Shown: one piece after another, positions 22,867 through 35,309 of the stretch
Position numbering within the stretch: position 1 is the stretch's first letter
How the letters are laid out: each line of letters begins with the position of its first letter
Assembly: GCF_024323335.1 (NCBI RefSeq)
Contig: NC_066581.1
Coordinates: 433,212,136-433,276,135, forward strand
From: Lathyrus oleraceus
Taxonomy: Eukaryota > Streptophyta > Magnoliopsida > Fabales > Fabaceae
Direction of reading: 5' to 3'
DNA length: 64,000 bases
Position numbers and translations under genes: made by a program
The notes under the pieces: model-generated
Told to the model about the DNA's origin: nothing
Database searches by the model: none
The model's input: the letters and a program-made list of their open reading frames with translations, nothing else

Positions 22867-24284
22867 TCTGTCATACCCTAATTTTTAACCCTAAGATCTC
22901 ATATACCATTTACATCCTGGCATACAAATAAAATCACATCTTGGTATTCTCCCTCTCATATTTGGATTTTCCTTTTTGCAGGGATCATTAAGCACCTCTT
23001 TGTTAGTGTTTTACTTTTGTGTTTATGTTTTCATTACTTATCTAACCACTAATCAAAATAGCAAAAATATGTCTTATTTCTTTAAGTTTATTGTGCAAGG
23101 TAGGGCTTTCCCATCAAGAGCATCAAGCATGGCTCCTCAGCTAGGGTTTGTGTTAATTCCTCAAGTCAAAGTATGGTAAAAAAATTGATTCTCAAGGGTC
23201 TATCTCTTAAGGCATGATCTCTAAGCCCCCCAAGCATCTTTCAATCTCATTTTTTGACAAGGGAATCCCAAAGTTTGTTGTTTACTTCTCAAGAAAAGTC
23301 AATGGTTCATGTGTTTATTTCCATGTCTTCTTCAACAAGCTACCTCAAACCTTGGGCAATTCAACCAAGATACATTAAAGTACACCTTATTTTTAGTTCA
23401 TATGATCATCCATGTGCCTTGAAATGCTAGGAAAGTTCAAGTGCACAAGTTTATTCCAAGAGGTTTGACCAAAAAGTCAACATTTGAAGTCAAAGTTCCA
23501 AGGATCACAAATCCTTCAATTCTCAACATTTTTCAGTGCTTATTTTTGCATTTGACTCTTCTCAATATCATATAGAACTTCTATTTACATGATAAGAGCC
23601 AATTATGCTTAGAGGATCATCAAAAGTTTGGAGATATTATAGGTCATTTGTGGACTTAGTGAACTTTGACCTATTTTCAAGTGACTTTTTCTCAACTTTC
23701 ATGGTTTATAACTTCTTTTGAGGGTGATTGTTTTTGCATAATAACATTTGTGATGCCCTCTACAAGTTTTCTTCAAGGGTCAAGGTTAAATTATGCTTGG
23801 AAAGCCATGTAATTCATTGAAACATTACAGGTCATTTTCAGGCATTTGAGAGTTAGGTTTTTCTAAGTTATATAACCAGTTTTTCGTGCCAACTTCAACA
23901 TGCCATAACTTTGTGCTCAAGCATCAGAATTTAACCTTTCTTGGCATATTTTAATTATTGATATGATTCCAAAACATTGCAAAAAGAATGAAATTAAAAA
24001 CATCTTGAGCAAGATGCCCCATTGAGTTGAACATAGTGACTTGAAATTGAAGAAATCACCATGGCCTGAAATTTGAACTTCACTAATCTCAATTCCAAGC
24101 CAAATTAGCACGCGTTTTGGACCTAAACATGTTTAACCAAGTCTCTAGAAGTTAATTGACCCTTGAAACGCATCATTTGACTGAGTTTTGATGAGTTGCA
24201 AGTCACACCTTTCTCACTTCATGGTCAAATTCGTTTTGCACGAATTAAGCTTGACTCCAAACGTATTTGGATCCAAACACATTC

Positions 24285-24298
24285 CCTATAGATAGAGG
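24285..24298 (+). promoter_or_regulatory. TATA-like box of Ogre LTR B
   Basis: CCTATAGATAGAGG lies about 1.42 kb into the LTR, close to the relative position of the TATA boxes in E1 and E2. It is one base off a canonical TATAAATA. Confidence 0.45.
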
Positions 24299-26670
24299 AA
24301 GCTACTTCATTCACTGGAAATCTTTTGAGAGCCAAGAAACCCCAACTTCAGTATGAAAATTTCCAGAAAAATGCAACTATCATGTTTTGAATTTCAGCTT
24401 ATTTCAATTTAAATTCTTGATTCCATTAGCATATTCGACCTCTTTTAAAGTTTTTGCAACAATTCCCAAGCTCCGAGACCTCCTGAAGTGCTCTAACCAA
24501 ATTGAGCTTCATCAACTTCTGATCACCATTTGGACAAGGTAGTTCTGAGCATCATTTAAACTCAAACAAGTTACCACAATGTAGTCCTTCACTCTCTGAT
24601 ATTTTCCCCTAACTTATCTGGTGTTGATTGACCGTGCTCATCATTTAATTTTATTTTTTGGCTTGCTTGTTTATGAAACTTCTTTGAAATTCCCCGTGCT
24701 CAATTTAGATAAATGAATTTGGAGCATGAGGTTGAATTTGTGATGAGGAGGCGATCACATTGGTGGTGGACTCGTGTTTTGAATTTACCAAACGATGAAA
24801 CTCCGGTGAGGGAACATCGAAGAAAATGATCGGAGTTTATCTCAGGTCATTTGAGTTTGGAGACACGCTGGATAATTAGAATGTTATGATTGGTCCAATT
24901 TGAATTAGATCTCGTGTTTTATTCTGGCTAAATTCCACCGTGCATCCCAGCTTGAGGATTGCTAGATCTGCCACGTCAATTAATTATGCTTGATCCAACG
25001 CTTCGTATTTTTTCTGATTTTTATTTCGTTTTCTTTTTTCATTTTAAATTGCTTTTTCTTTTAAAATTCATAGGAAATTCATTTTACATCCTAAAGATCC
25101 CAAAATAATTTCTAAAACTCTCATTTATTTTTCTTCATCTGATTTTCATTTTTTCACATTTTATTTTATTGATTTTCTATTTTTCATGGAATTTCTCTTT
25201 TCTCCTTTGTTTTAATTGGTTTAAAAATACTTTAGTGCATTTTAAAAGTCGGAAAAGTTTATTATATGCTTCTTATTTTATTTCCAACCTTCCATAATTT
25301 TCTTGGCCATTTATTTGGTGTTTTGAAGGACTTTATGGATTTTTCACTTTATTTCTATTTTAAAATTCATTTTAAAATTAATTTTGTTGCATTTTTATTT
25401 AATTTAATTTAATTTTATATTTGTTTAACCTTTGTGGATTTCTGTTGGCCTTAGATCATGGTTGTTTTAATTATAGGTCTCATCAAACTCAATGGATCTT
25501 GGATGTTGATGGGGGTGAAAACCCTAATCTACCAAAATGGATGATTTATTTTAATGATGATTTGATAAAACCCTTGATCTAATTTGGGTATGATTTCTCT
25601 TGTCCCCTTGTTTTTCATCCCTTTCTTTTTTTTCCTTGATCAATTGGATGGTTTGTGTCCATTTTGTTCATGATGTATGGATTGGTACTTGATGAACATT
25701 CATCATTGCAAATCTACCTCCTAATTGATCATGGGTCATTTATGGTACTTTGGATTGATGCATAAGTTTGTCATATCATATTATTTGTACTTAGGTTATT
25801 TGTTCTTTGTCTACTTGGACTTTCATTTCCTTGTAAAAGACATTAATAAAGAAAAAACTTAAAAAGAACTTGTTCTCTTGATTCATGGGCTTGTAGTTAC
25901 TATCTTTAGCATTATTGTGGAGTTATGGACTTAGAATTATGATCTTAACCTTTGCTTTGAGACCTTGGGATTCATATGATACCTTTGACTTTAGACTTCT
26001 TTGTGAAGACTTGGCTTGGTTATTTTGAATTCATCTTATGCATAATTATTCTTTGCTTATTTGGCTGTCTTGAGGCTTAATCCAAAGGAGTGAATTCTTT
26101 CTAGAATTATGTCATAAATCTTGTTATCTCTTGGGTAGATCTTTCCTTCCTAACTTTTACTTCATGCTTTAGGATAGTCTCTTCTTCTCTTCTTCTTTAA
26201 TTTTCAAAATCTTCTCTCTTTTCCAAAACCTTCTTATTTTTAAACTTGAACCATTTTCTCAATAAACCTTGAATTTTGTCAAGTGATTTTTCAAATCATT
26301 TTCTTAATAAATGTTAATCCATCTTAAGCATATTCAGACCAATTTCAAAAGAATTAAAAAATGCATAACCCATTCAAATCATTTTGTGCCCTTTGTGCAC
26401 TTTTCCTTTTAAATCTTTTCCCCCTCAAAGTTTAGACGTGAGTCATTTCCATAGTTGAGATATGATTCTCCTATCCCCATAGCCTTGATGATAAATCTTT
26501 TCCATCTAAGAAAGCTAGTGGCATACTTGTTGATCTTTATCCAAGTTGGAGTCCTTCTCATGATGATGCAAAGTTCTCATACTTGTGGGTGACTAGTTGA
26601 GTATTCTCCTTAAAACAACAAAATATCTTTTCATTAAAAATGAAGAAAAACAAACACCTTTGTTATTTTT

Positions 26671-26750
26671 ACCATGGAATACGAGGTTTTGATCCTCCGT
26701 TATACTTTATTGGTACGTAGGCATGAGACTCTTAAGGTCTTGGCAAACAC
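26671..26750 (+). promoter_or_regulatory. Conserved U5-type block (B)
   Basis: ACCATGGAATACGAGGTTTT, then GGTACGTAGGCAT, a hairpin GAGACT-CTTAA-GGTCTT (26725-26741) and GGCAAACACAAAA, in the same order as in the other Ogre LTRs of the window. Confidence 0.6.
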
Positions 26751-27064
26751 AAAAAAAAATAAAAAAAATTATTTCTTTTCCCATCTCTCCAATCTTTTGT
26801 AAACAATACCTTTTTAAACTACAATGTACATATTTTCAAAGATGTTCCCATGGAGTACCATGGGTGTTTAGGGTGATAATACCTTCCCTTTGCTTAACTA
26901 ACCCCCAGACCCTTATCTCTTTTTATTAGTTTTGTTTTAAAACTTCTTTGGGTTTTGTTTATACTTTTTCCCTTCTCCTTTGGAAATAATAAAAGTCAGA
27001 TGGTGACGCTTGCTTTGCGAGTTAAGTTAATCAATAGCTTAATCTCAAATTTTTTACCGCTACA

Positions 27065-28203
27065 CCATGACGTTAACCTTATTCACCAACTATTTGATCA
27101 ACACATTAGCATGAACGTTTTGGTTCATAAATTCCTTGTTTTGTTGGGTCTGAGACATGACAAAATTTTGCATAATGAGTTCCAGATTAGATCTCTTAGG
27201 TGCAGAAAGAGAAACATGGGCTCCTTTATTATTCTGAAAGTCAGGGGGAGTAGTAAGAAGTGGTCTTGGTGAAAAAAGAGCATTGTTGTTCTTATAGATC
27301 AAATTCGACATCCAGGATTATATGTGTTAGAGTAAGGGTTACCATACACATAATTTTCCTGGTCATGAGAAGCTTTAGACAATAATTGACAGTCAGATGT
27401 GACGTGTCCTTGGACTCCATAAATCACATAGAGAGGATTCATTGCAGCTACGAGAACTGCAGGAGTAATGGTTAGGTTCTCAATCTTCTGTGCAACGACA
27501 TCTACCTTAGTATTAACATGATCTAGGCCTTTCAATTTATACACACCGCCTTTCGTTTGAGAGTTTTTAACATGGGTGCACTCTCTACCCCAGTGGTAAT
27601 GATTTTGGGCCATGTTCTCAATAAGTTGAGGCCTCAGAGAATGGCTTGTCCATTAGAGCCCCTCCTTCCGCAACATCAATTGTAATCCTCGTGTTATAGA
27701 GGGGACCATTATAGAAAGCATGGATAATTAGCCAATGCTCTAGGCCATGATGCAGGAAAAGTCCATCACCTCTATGTACCTTTCCCATGTTTCAATGAGA
27801 GATTCTCCACTAACTTGTCTAAAATAAGTGATTTGGTTTCTTAAAACTGTCGTTTTAGACGGTGGCAAATATCGGGCAAGGAAACCTTTTTAAGCTCATT
27901 CCATGTAGTAATGGAATTAGCTGGGAGGCATTGTAGCCAAGGAAAAAATCCATAATTGAATGGCTTTAGGATCAACGTCATTACTCTTTAACGTGTCAGC
28001 ATATTGAAGAAACACAGAAAGATGTTGATTCAGGTCCTCCGTAGTGCTTCCGGAGAACTGATTCTGTTGCACGATTTGCAATAGAGAGGGTTTGAGCTCA
28101 AATTTATAAATTTGAATATTTGGGGGAGAAATGCTCGAATGAGGCTCGTTATGGGATGGGATGGCATGGTCCTTAAGAGGACGCTGGATGTTTGCAGCCA
28201 TAA
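27065..28203 (-). pseudogene. Athila-type gag remnant, copy B
   Basis: Second copy of the antisense gag at 13113-14249, with the same left junction to an Ogre LTR end and the same start region (MAANIQRPLKDHAIPSH at 28201). It is broken into pieces at 28201-27917, 27613-27299 and 27311-27090, so it has frameshifts of its own as well as shared ones. By eye about 5 percent of positions differ from copy A, so the duplication is not very recent. Confidence 0.85.
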
Positions 28204-28395
28204 GGATGGTAAATTGGGTGCGAAGTTGTTCTAATCAACTTCTTATTTGGATAAAACGCTTGATTTCTTCAATCGGTTGGTCTAACTCGTCCCCAGATGA
28301 GCGGGTACTTGTCATACAATCGAAAGAGGGGGTATAAAAAAAAGTAAATTCCTTAATCTATACGTCGAAGCAACGAAATCACGATATTGACTAAT

Positions 28396-28415
28396 GGTCC
28401 CTTACAACGGTGCCA
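28396..28415 (-). other. Primer binding site of Athila copy B
   Basis: TGGCACCGTTGTAAGGGACC on the minus strand is identical to the site in copy A (14443-14462). The short LTR stub that follows ends at 28470. Confidence 0.75.
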
Positions 28416-28470
28416 AAAACTCATCACGTCTGCAAGTGCACGAAAGTATTATAGTAATAAAAAGATCGAC

Positions 28471-29321
28471 ATGTCTGTTAGGTACTGATTAGCACTGTTG
28501 GATGTTGAGTGATGCGTTGTTGATTATTTTACATGAATTTTTAATAATTATTGTTGAGTTTCATGGTGGTGTCCATGTAAGGGTGAGTTATTGAAGTGTG
28601 TTGTGTATGATTCAGTTTAGCATGTCTTTTCCTTGTACGGTTGATGTTTTGCCGTTGTTTGGTGTACTTGATGAATTTAATTGAATAAGGTGAATTATTA
28701 TGATGATTAAATAATAATTGAATTAATTTGCATGATTATAAATGGTGAATTATGATTATATTTATGATTTGTGATGTTACAAATATAATTATGTGATGTG
28801 GATGTAATTATAATTATTTGTGTTAAGGTGGGTAATTCAGAAGTGGGGACTACTGTGAATGATATATGGCATGTTGTTTATGGTTAGAAGTGAAACCATA
28901 AGTGTTGTTGTCGTTGAATTACTTTGTATATCATGCATCATTTTGTGTCAGTATGTTGAAAGAGGTAGATCACGCATTCAGAAGTGGGGACCAGTGACTG
29001 TCCAGAGTTCCAAAGTGGGGACCCAAGGTTTAGAAGTAGGGACATGGTTCGAATTAGGAACCATTATTGAGTGGACGAGATCAGTAACAAGCCTCTGATG
29101 TCCAAATTGGTATCACATGCATAGAGTCGAGTTGTGAGTCACATTGCATACATAAAGGTTATGTGAGTTGAATTATTGTGTTATCATTTGAATTTAATGT
29201 ATGTTGTTGATTATGTGATTTAAGCTACCCTTGAATCCTTTTACACCATTAATATATTTGAGCAGATTCTCACTCCTTTATTGTTTGCTTTGTGTTATTC
29301 ACTACATTTTGGTACATATAC
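28471..29321 (+). mobile_element. Tekay-like LTR fragment, copy B
   Basis: Duplicate of 14518-15369 with the same boundaries on both sides. It retains the AGAAGTGGGGAC phrases (one decayed to AGAAGTAGGGAC). It shows that the Athila/Tekay nesting predates the duplication. Confidence 0.4.
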
Positions 29322-29908
29322 TGATCAGTAAATTAGCAAGTGTATTAATCTTCCAATGTAGTAATAAGGGAAATTTCCCCAAGTATCGATCTCATGGACT
29401 GGTTGACAATACATAATACATGTTCTATCTTATTTAAACAAAAGCCTGGGTTTTTTGAATAGTTCGTTTGAAAAGTAGAAAATAGAATGCAGAAGAAATT
29501 AAAGAAAGCAGTTGAACAATTTAAAAGTATTATGAGTGAACATGTCAGGGAGGGTGTATGATTGGATTCATCAATAACATTAAATTAACCTTGCAACAAC
29601 TTGATTCGATAACATTGACTACCAGTTCTCAAGGGTGTTTACTCCTAAGTCTTTAGTGAGAAAACCTTTAATAATTCAAATTAATCTCTATGTCTACAGT
29701 GAATCACAGATGAAATTAAGAATTATTTTAATCAAGACTATTCCGGTTTCCATAGGGTATCCCTAGGCCTAGGTGATATCTACTATGAATTATTCACAAT
29801 TAAGGATTAACAATGGTGATCCAACCTAAATATTAACCACAAATCAAAATCAAATTTTATGAAAGAGAAAGCATTAAGCATAAATTTTAAATAAATCAAA
29901 TATCACGT
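29322..29908 (-). mobile_element. Athila LTR, copy B, truncated by copia insertion
   Basis: Duplicate of 15370 to about 15957. It is interrupted at 29908/29909, where a SIRE/Maximus-like LTR begins. Copy A reads uninterrupted through the same point (ATATCACAAAATC), so the copia insertion followed the duplication. The remaining 800 or so bases of this LTR, including the ACGCGT array, are not found beyond the insertion. Confidence 0.8.
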
Positions 29909-30854
29909 GAAATTTTGGTATCAAATATGAGATGTCGAAGGTAATGTCACGACACTAACATCTGAACAATATAAACAAGATAAAAGATAAAGAACAATAA
30001 TACAAGTGACACAAGCAACTATTAACCCAATTCGGTGCAAAATCACCTACGTCTGGGGGCTACAAGCTAGGAAGGAAATCCACTAAACAAAATTAGTTCA
30101 AAGACTCTCAGTAAACAACTTCAAGTTATAGTCTTTTCACCTAATCTCTACCCGTGTGACTTCTATCTAAGAACTCTTAGATATGAGATCCTACTCACTC
30201 CCCCTTAATCACAGCAGTGATGTAAAAACAAATATTACAATGAAAGAAGACACTCTTCAAGAACACATACTTGATCTTGCTTAAAGGCTTCAACCAAGTA
30301 AACACACACTCATGCTTCAAAGCTTAGAGTGGACAAATTACAACTCAAAAGTCATTCCAATTCAATCATCTATGAATGAATGAATGTCTCATAATACACA
30401 CGACCACACAAGACTAAAACCCTTATTCTCTCTCAATATTTCGTTCGTTATTTCTTGTGTGTTAAAACCGGGTTTTTCATGCCCTTTATATAGAAGTGTT
30501 TGGCTGGGCTTGGACATCATAAAACCCTAAAACTATTTTCCATTCGTATCTTCTAATGACAACTGATTATATCTTGTTGGAAAATAAGTCAATTTGGTTT
30601 TAATTACTGATTGAATGACGCGTTCAATCATCACATCAATCACACAGAGATTAGCATAAAAAGCGCAATCACAAAATACATAACATTCAGACTGAATGTT
30701 CTGTATACAGATGTCTTGACATCGGGTCTGACATCTCAGCAAAATCCTGCACATCCACATTTTAAACACCCTGCAGGAACCTATTATCTAATGTCCAGAC
30801 AACACTTGTGACAACTTGTGAACACTCCAGGTTTTACCAAAATTGATGCCAACA
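29909..30854 (-). mobile_element. SIRE/Maximus-like copia 3' LTR
   Basis: On the minus strand the LTR runs TGTTGGCATCAATTTTGG...ACCAAAATTTCA, about 946 bp. A TATA box and an upstream PPT (30870-30879) are in place. The env-like gene next to the PPT places it as the 3' LTR of a SIRE/Maximus-type Ty1/copia element. The flanking pentamer TCACG (29904-29908) corresponds to TCACA in the uninterrupted copy A. Confidence 0.8.
30484..30497 (-). promoter_or_regulatory. TATA box of SIRE/Maximus-like LTR
   Basis: The minus strand reads CTATATAAAGGGC about 360 bases into the LTR, a strong TATA box in the expected U3 position. Confidence 0.7.
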
Positions 30855-30869
30855 CATAGAACCAACAAA

Positions 30870-30879
30870 CTCCCCCTTT
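30870..30879 (-). other. Polypurine tract of SIRE/Maximus-like element
   Basis: AAAGGGGGAG on the minus strand, 15 bases before the 3' LTR. Between the env-like gene and the PPT (30880-31437) the sequence is non-coding 3' UTR with another CTCCCCCTTTTT run at 31169. Confidence 0.65.
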
Positions 30880-31437
30880 GGCAAATTTTGGCTAAAACAT
30901 ACATCAGACCATTTGTTTCACAAGAGTATAATCACAGTATCAGTTTTAGCAGCAGAAGTAATAAAACACACATTACTAGCTAAGATAACAACTAGTAAAC
31001 ACATATTAAATACACATGCGCTTGTGCTCCACCTCCCCCTCAGTCTGCTCAACACAGGTAGAACACTTCTCCTCTTTATCATCATCTATAACATACACCT
31101 CCCCATATAACATCACCTTCAACATCACCTGTCATCTTTTTATGGTATAGCATAACTACTTTAGCTACTTCTCCCCCTTTTTAGCAAAAATAGACCAAAG
31201 AGACAAAATAAATGTCTATTAGTCAAACAGAATGCCACACAGAATGTCAAAGTAGATTGTTAGGTGTTACAGATCCATAAGCATACACAGCTATACAAGC
31301 TGAGATAAAAATCCAGGAAAACCAAAAAGAACCCAGAAAAAAAATACATCAAAGCATCAGAACATGACTGCCAAAAGAACCACCAGAACATCCATCACAA
31401 CACACCATCAGAAAAGTGGGGGGCAACTTCAACAAAA

Positions 31438-33290
31438 CTAGTCAGAGGAGCTTGCATCTTCATCAGCATTAGAACCAGAACTACCACTTGATTCATCTTT
31501 AGATTCAGACCTCTTACTAGAGGTTTGGGCTTCTGTTTCCTTGGCCTGTCCAACATTATCTCTAACAGCTTGCTCCAAGCTTTCAATCAGAGCCTCCAAA
31601 GCTTCCTTCCTGGCTTTTGCTACCCTTATCCCTGTATCCAATTCTTTACAAGTTTCTTTCAGTTCAGCAATAAGACCACCTTTTGAGGCTGGCTTCTTCA
31701 TAGTAGATGTCATGACAATGTCCTCGACATGACAACCTTCAAACAATTTGTAATGAACTGATAATGGAGGTTTTCTTCTACTAGGAAAATCATTTGTGCT
31801 TAGAATTCCAGGTTGCTGGCTCAGGATAATCCCATAAATCATTGAGGGAAAAGCTCTGGGCAGCTTAACTGCATTTGTAGAAGCATGTTTGACAATTTGT
31901 TCAAACATAAATCTACCAAATCAAATTTCAGCTTGGTTCCAACAGCAAAGATGAACCTTCCAAGGGCATTTGAAGTTGTAGAGATGTGATTGGTTGACAC
32001 CCAATTTGCTGACCTTATCTTGTGCAAAATAGCATATTTCACAGTCAACTTCCCAGCAGGGAGATGCTTCTTACTAGGCCACTCCTTGATCTGTCCAGTA
32101 GTTATTTCCCTACAGACTTCATTGTCTGTGGCTTCCAATTCACACGCACCTTCTGTTCCTCTTCCTAAAAACTTGTTAATCATAGTTGGATAAAAAGTGA
32201 TACACTTCCCTCTTACAAACACTTTACAAAACTCCTTGCTATTTTTATCAGCAATGTCTTCAGGGATGTTCACCACGAATTCTTTAACCAGTCCTTCATA
32301 ACACTGAGATAACCCATCAACAGTTTTCATTAATCCAACAGTTTTAATCAGGTCCATGACCTCTTTGACCTCCACAGCATCCTTGCCCAATTCCCTCTCC
32401 ACCGTCACCCTTCTTTGGATTACAAACTTCCATTTTGATGCTCCATCTTCAAGATGGAAGGAAATATTGTCCAAGTGTACATCAACAACTTTTATAGGGG
32501 ACTTCCTAACAGTTGTCCTTTTGACAGGGGAGATGTCAGGGACATCTTCTTCAACATCTTCATCTGAGTCAGAAATTTCCCTCACTTTTCTCTTCTTCAC
32601 CTCCACTTTGCTCCAAGACTTTGAGGGGCCTATAGTAGTAGCCTTCTTAGCAGTTTTGGCTGTCATCATTTCAGCCACAGACCTACCATTTCTGGTCTTC
32701 ATCCTCTTAGCCACACTAGGCTTCAAGTGATGAAGCAAGCTCTCATCTTGATCATCCGAACTATCAACTTATAGGTCAATCACATTCTTTTCAGAATCAT
32801 GCTTCTTAGACTGTGAAGCATTGGCAATAGGTGATGCCACAAATTTCTTACCAGACAAGGTTTGCCCTAAAGAGCACAAACCTTCAGCAGCCATATCTTT
32901 TTCAGACCTAGAGGATCATCATCCTTCTCATTGTGAGGTCCAACCTCAGGAGAGGGGTCCCTTCTTGATAGAGGAGTAGAAACTCCCTTTATAAAGTGTC
33001 CGTCATTGAGGATTCTCGTGACAACGTTTCTTATGACACGATGTGATGCATGTCATCCTTAGAGCAATGGGTATGAGTAGAGGTGGAAGGGATATTAGAA
33101 CTGTTACCTTGAGTATGTCATGCAGTGGCAGATGCATCCATGGGATGGGTGGAGTCAGTAGCTTCGCCTGGAATGACGGATAGGGAATCACGTCTAAAAT
33201 ATCTTCATCAAGAAAGTCCATAGAAGGTGTTCTATCTTTGTGAGTAGGTTTGGTAGCTTTAGAACCAGATGGTGTTAGATGTTGTGGCAT
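31438..33290 (-). pseudogene. Env-like gene of SIRE/Maximus-like element, broken
   Basis: Third ORF of a copia element, located between pol and the 3' LTR as in SIRE1-type retrotransposons. The function of these env-like proteins is not established. Pieces on the minus strand are 33290-33003 (N-terminal part), 32738-31839 (299 codons, basic KRMKTRN start, acidic SDSDEDVEEDVPD patch near residues 57-70, then the conserved globular part) and 31908-31438 (C-terminal part with a KETCKELDTGIRVAKARKEA coiled-coil stretch and a Ser/Asp/Glu tail). Frameshifts lie near 31900 and between 32740 and 33000. At 33290/33291 it is fused to Athila integrase, so the copia pol and the start of this gene are lost. 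Confidence 0.75.
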
Positions 33291-33720
33291 TATATTTTGT
33301 CAGCAAGTTCTCCATAATGTGATTCTGGAAATGTTTACCTTCATCACTTATTAGTGCTATTGGAACTCCAAACCTTGCAAAGATATTTGTTCTCAAGAAC
33401 TTCATAACCACTTTAGCATCATTTGTGGGTAATTCCATAGCTTCTACCCACTTAGACACATAATCAACCGCCACCAAAATGTAATTCTTACCAAAGTATG
33501 GTGGAAATGGTCCCACAAAATCTGTTCCCCATACATCAAACAATTCCACCTCCAACATAACATTTTGGGGCATCTAATTCCCTTTTGAGATGTTACATGT
33601 TCTTTGGAACCTATCACATTCTTGTACAATGAAATGAGCATATTTGAACAAATTAGGCCAATATAACCCAGATTGGAGAACTTTGGTTGTTGTCGGATCT
33701 CCACTAAAGTGTCCTCCATA
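33291..33720 (-). pseudogene. Athila integrase remnant (truncated)
   Basis: Minus-strand integrase core with [10 protein letters not shown] (first catalytic Asp), [14 protein letters not shown] and [14 protein letters not shown] (second Asp). It stops at LLTKY, before the catalytic Glu, where env-like copia sequence begins. The upstream part (33720 to about 33560) is in another frame. It belongs to the antisense Athila element whose LTR is at 38177-39598. Confidence 0.85.
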
Positions 33721-33764
33721 TTCTAAATTGTGACAAGCCTTGAGAATTGCCATCTGCTCTGCTT

Positions 33765-34546
33765 CTAGAACACACCTTCGGTCAACCCATATATCCCTTT
33801 TTTATAAAGGAATGGATCATCGCACAGATATAACCTGCAATTATGTAAAAACGTTTTCCTTTTGTTATAGTCAAAATCATCAGGTATAACTCCACCTACC
33901 AAGTAGTTCGCATAATCTTCACACCATGGAACACCAGTAATGGCCAAGATGCGCTCATCAACAAAGGTGTCCTGAATAGGGTGTATTCCTCTATTTCTTC
34001 AATCAGGGACATGTAGGACAAATGATCATCTACGGTGTTCTCACACCCTTTTTTGTCCCGGATTTCAAGATCAAACTCTTGCAGAAGTAGCATCCATCTT
34101 AAGAATCTTGGCTTTGATTCCTGCTTAGCAAACAAATACTTCAAAGCAACACGGTCAATATACATAATAACTTTTGACCCTAGTAAATAAGACTTGAATT
34201 TGTCAAAAGCATAAACAATTGCTAATAACTCCTTTTCGGTAGTGGCATAATTCATATGCGTAAGGTTAAGAACATGACTAGCATAATATATCACATGCAA
34301 AAGTTTTTATCTTCTTTGTCCTAACACAACTCCCACTGTAATATCACTTGCATCACACATGATCTCAAAAGGGAGAGACCAATTTGGGGCTATTACAATT
34401 GGTGCAGAAACTAACTTACTCCTTAAAGTCTCAAATTCTACCTTACACTCTTTCTCTAAAGTGAAAGGCTTGTCTTTCACAAGCAAATTAGTAAGTGGCT
34501 TGGCAATCTTTGAAAAATCTCTTAAACCTGCGATAAAAACCTGCAT
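33765..34546 (-). pseudogene. Athila RNase H and linker remnant
   Basis: Minus-strand pieces are 34546-34307 (FEIMCDASDITVGVVLGQRR, RNase H start), 34300-33896 ([20 protein letters not shown] and [14 protein letters not shown], RNase H core and end) and 33947-33765 ([18 protein letters not shown] linker to integrase). Frameshifts separate the pieces. The sequence parallels the plus-strand element at 54250-54905 closely. Confidence 0.85.
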
Positions 34547-34715
34547 GTCCTAAGAAACTCATCCCCTTCTCGTTCACAAGGGGAGGGAGATTAGCAATGG
34601 CCTCCACTTTTGCCTTTTCAATTTCTATTACCTTATGGGAAATTTTATGATATAACACTATACCTTCTTATACCATAAAATGTAATGTTCCCCAATTCAG
34701 AATCATGTTAGTTTA

Positions 34716-35309
34716 CTAGCACCTTTCTAAAATAAGAGACAAGTTAGTTAAACATTTATCGAAAGAAGAACCAAAAACAGAAAAATCATCCATAAACACT
34801 TTCATGTGCTTTTCAAGCATGTAAGCGAATATGGATGTCATACACCTCTGAAAAGTAGCAGGGGCGTTGAACAACCCAAATGACATTCTTCTATATGAAA
34901 AAATACCATAAGGACAAGTGAATGTTGTCTTGTCTTGATCCTCGAGGGCAACATCAATCTGATTGTACCCCGAGCATCCATCCAGGAAGAAATAGTACTC
35001 ATGACCAGCTAGATTCTCTAACATTTGATCAATAAAAGGGAGAGGAAAATGATATTTCCTTGTTGTGGTATTGAGCCTCCTGCTAGTTACTGTACGAGTT
35101 AGAATCAAATCATTTTTCTCATTCATTATCACCATTGTTCCTCCCTTCTTTGGAACCACATGTACGTGGCTCACCCATGAACCATCAGAAATTGGATAAA
35201 TCAAACCTGCCACTTCCTTTCTCGCTACCTCTTTCATTGTTGGGTTTAGTCTTTTTAGGGTTGTACCACCGGTTTCTGATCGTCCTCCATAATCATCTTG
35301 GACATGCAT
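34716..35309 (-). pseudogene. Athila reverse transcriptase remnant
   Basis: Minus-strand RT with VPKKGGTMVI, FPLPFIDQMLE, SGYNQIDVALEDQDKTTFTC and FMDDFSVFG, the catalytic box in its Athila form. Compared with the plus-strand element (53378-53908) about ten residues are missing just before RRLNT, removing part of the conserved palm region around the first Asp. Frameshifts flank both ends. Not functional. Confidence 0.9.

Larger units (their letters stand above)
22869..27064 (+). mobile_element. Ogre 3' LTR, copy B
   Basis: TGTCATACCCTAATTTTTAA...TTTTTACCGCTACA, about 4.2 kb, directly after a PPT. The first half is distantly related to E1 and E2; the second half is nearly the same as LTR A. 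Relative to A it lacks about 555 bases (A 11261-11814) at 25771-25774. The TATA-like CCTATAGATAGAGG is at 24285-24298. The right end abuts antisense Athila gag, as LTR A does. Confidence 0.88.

Noticed and set aside
32356..32730. 124-codon plus-strand frame
   Set aside because: Exact antisense shadow of the env-like gene on the minus strand.
31438..33290. Env-like gene as evidence of an infectious virus
   Set aside because: Such ORFs are regular parts of SIRE/Maximus elements, the copy is frameshifted and truncated, and no fusion or envelope function is established.
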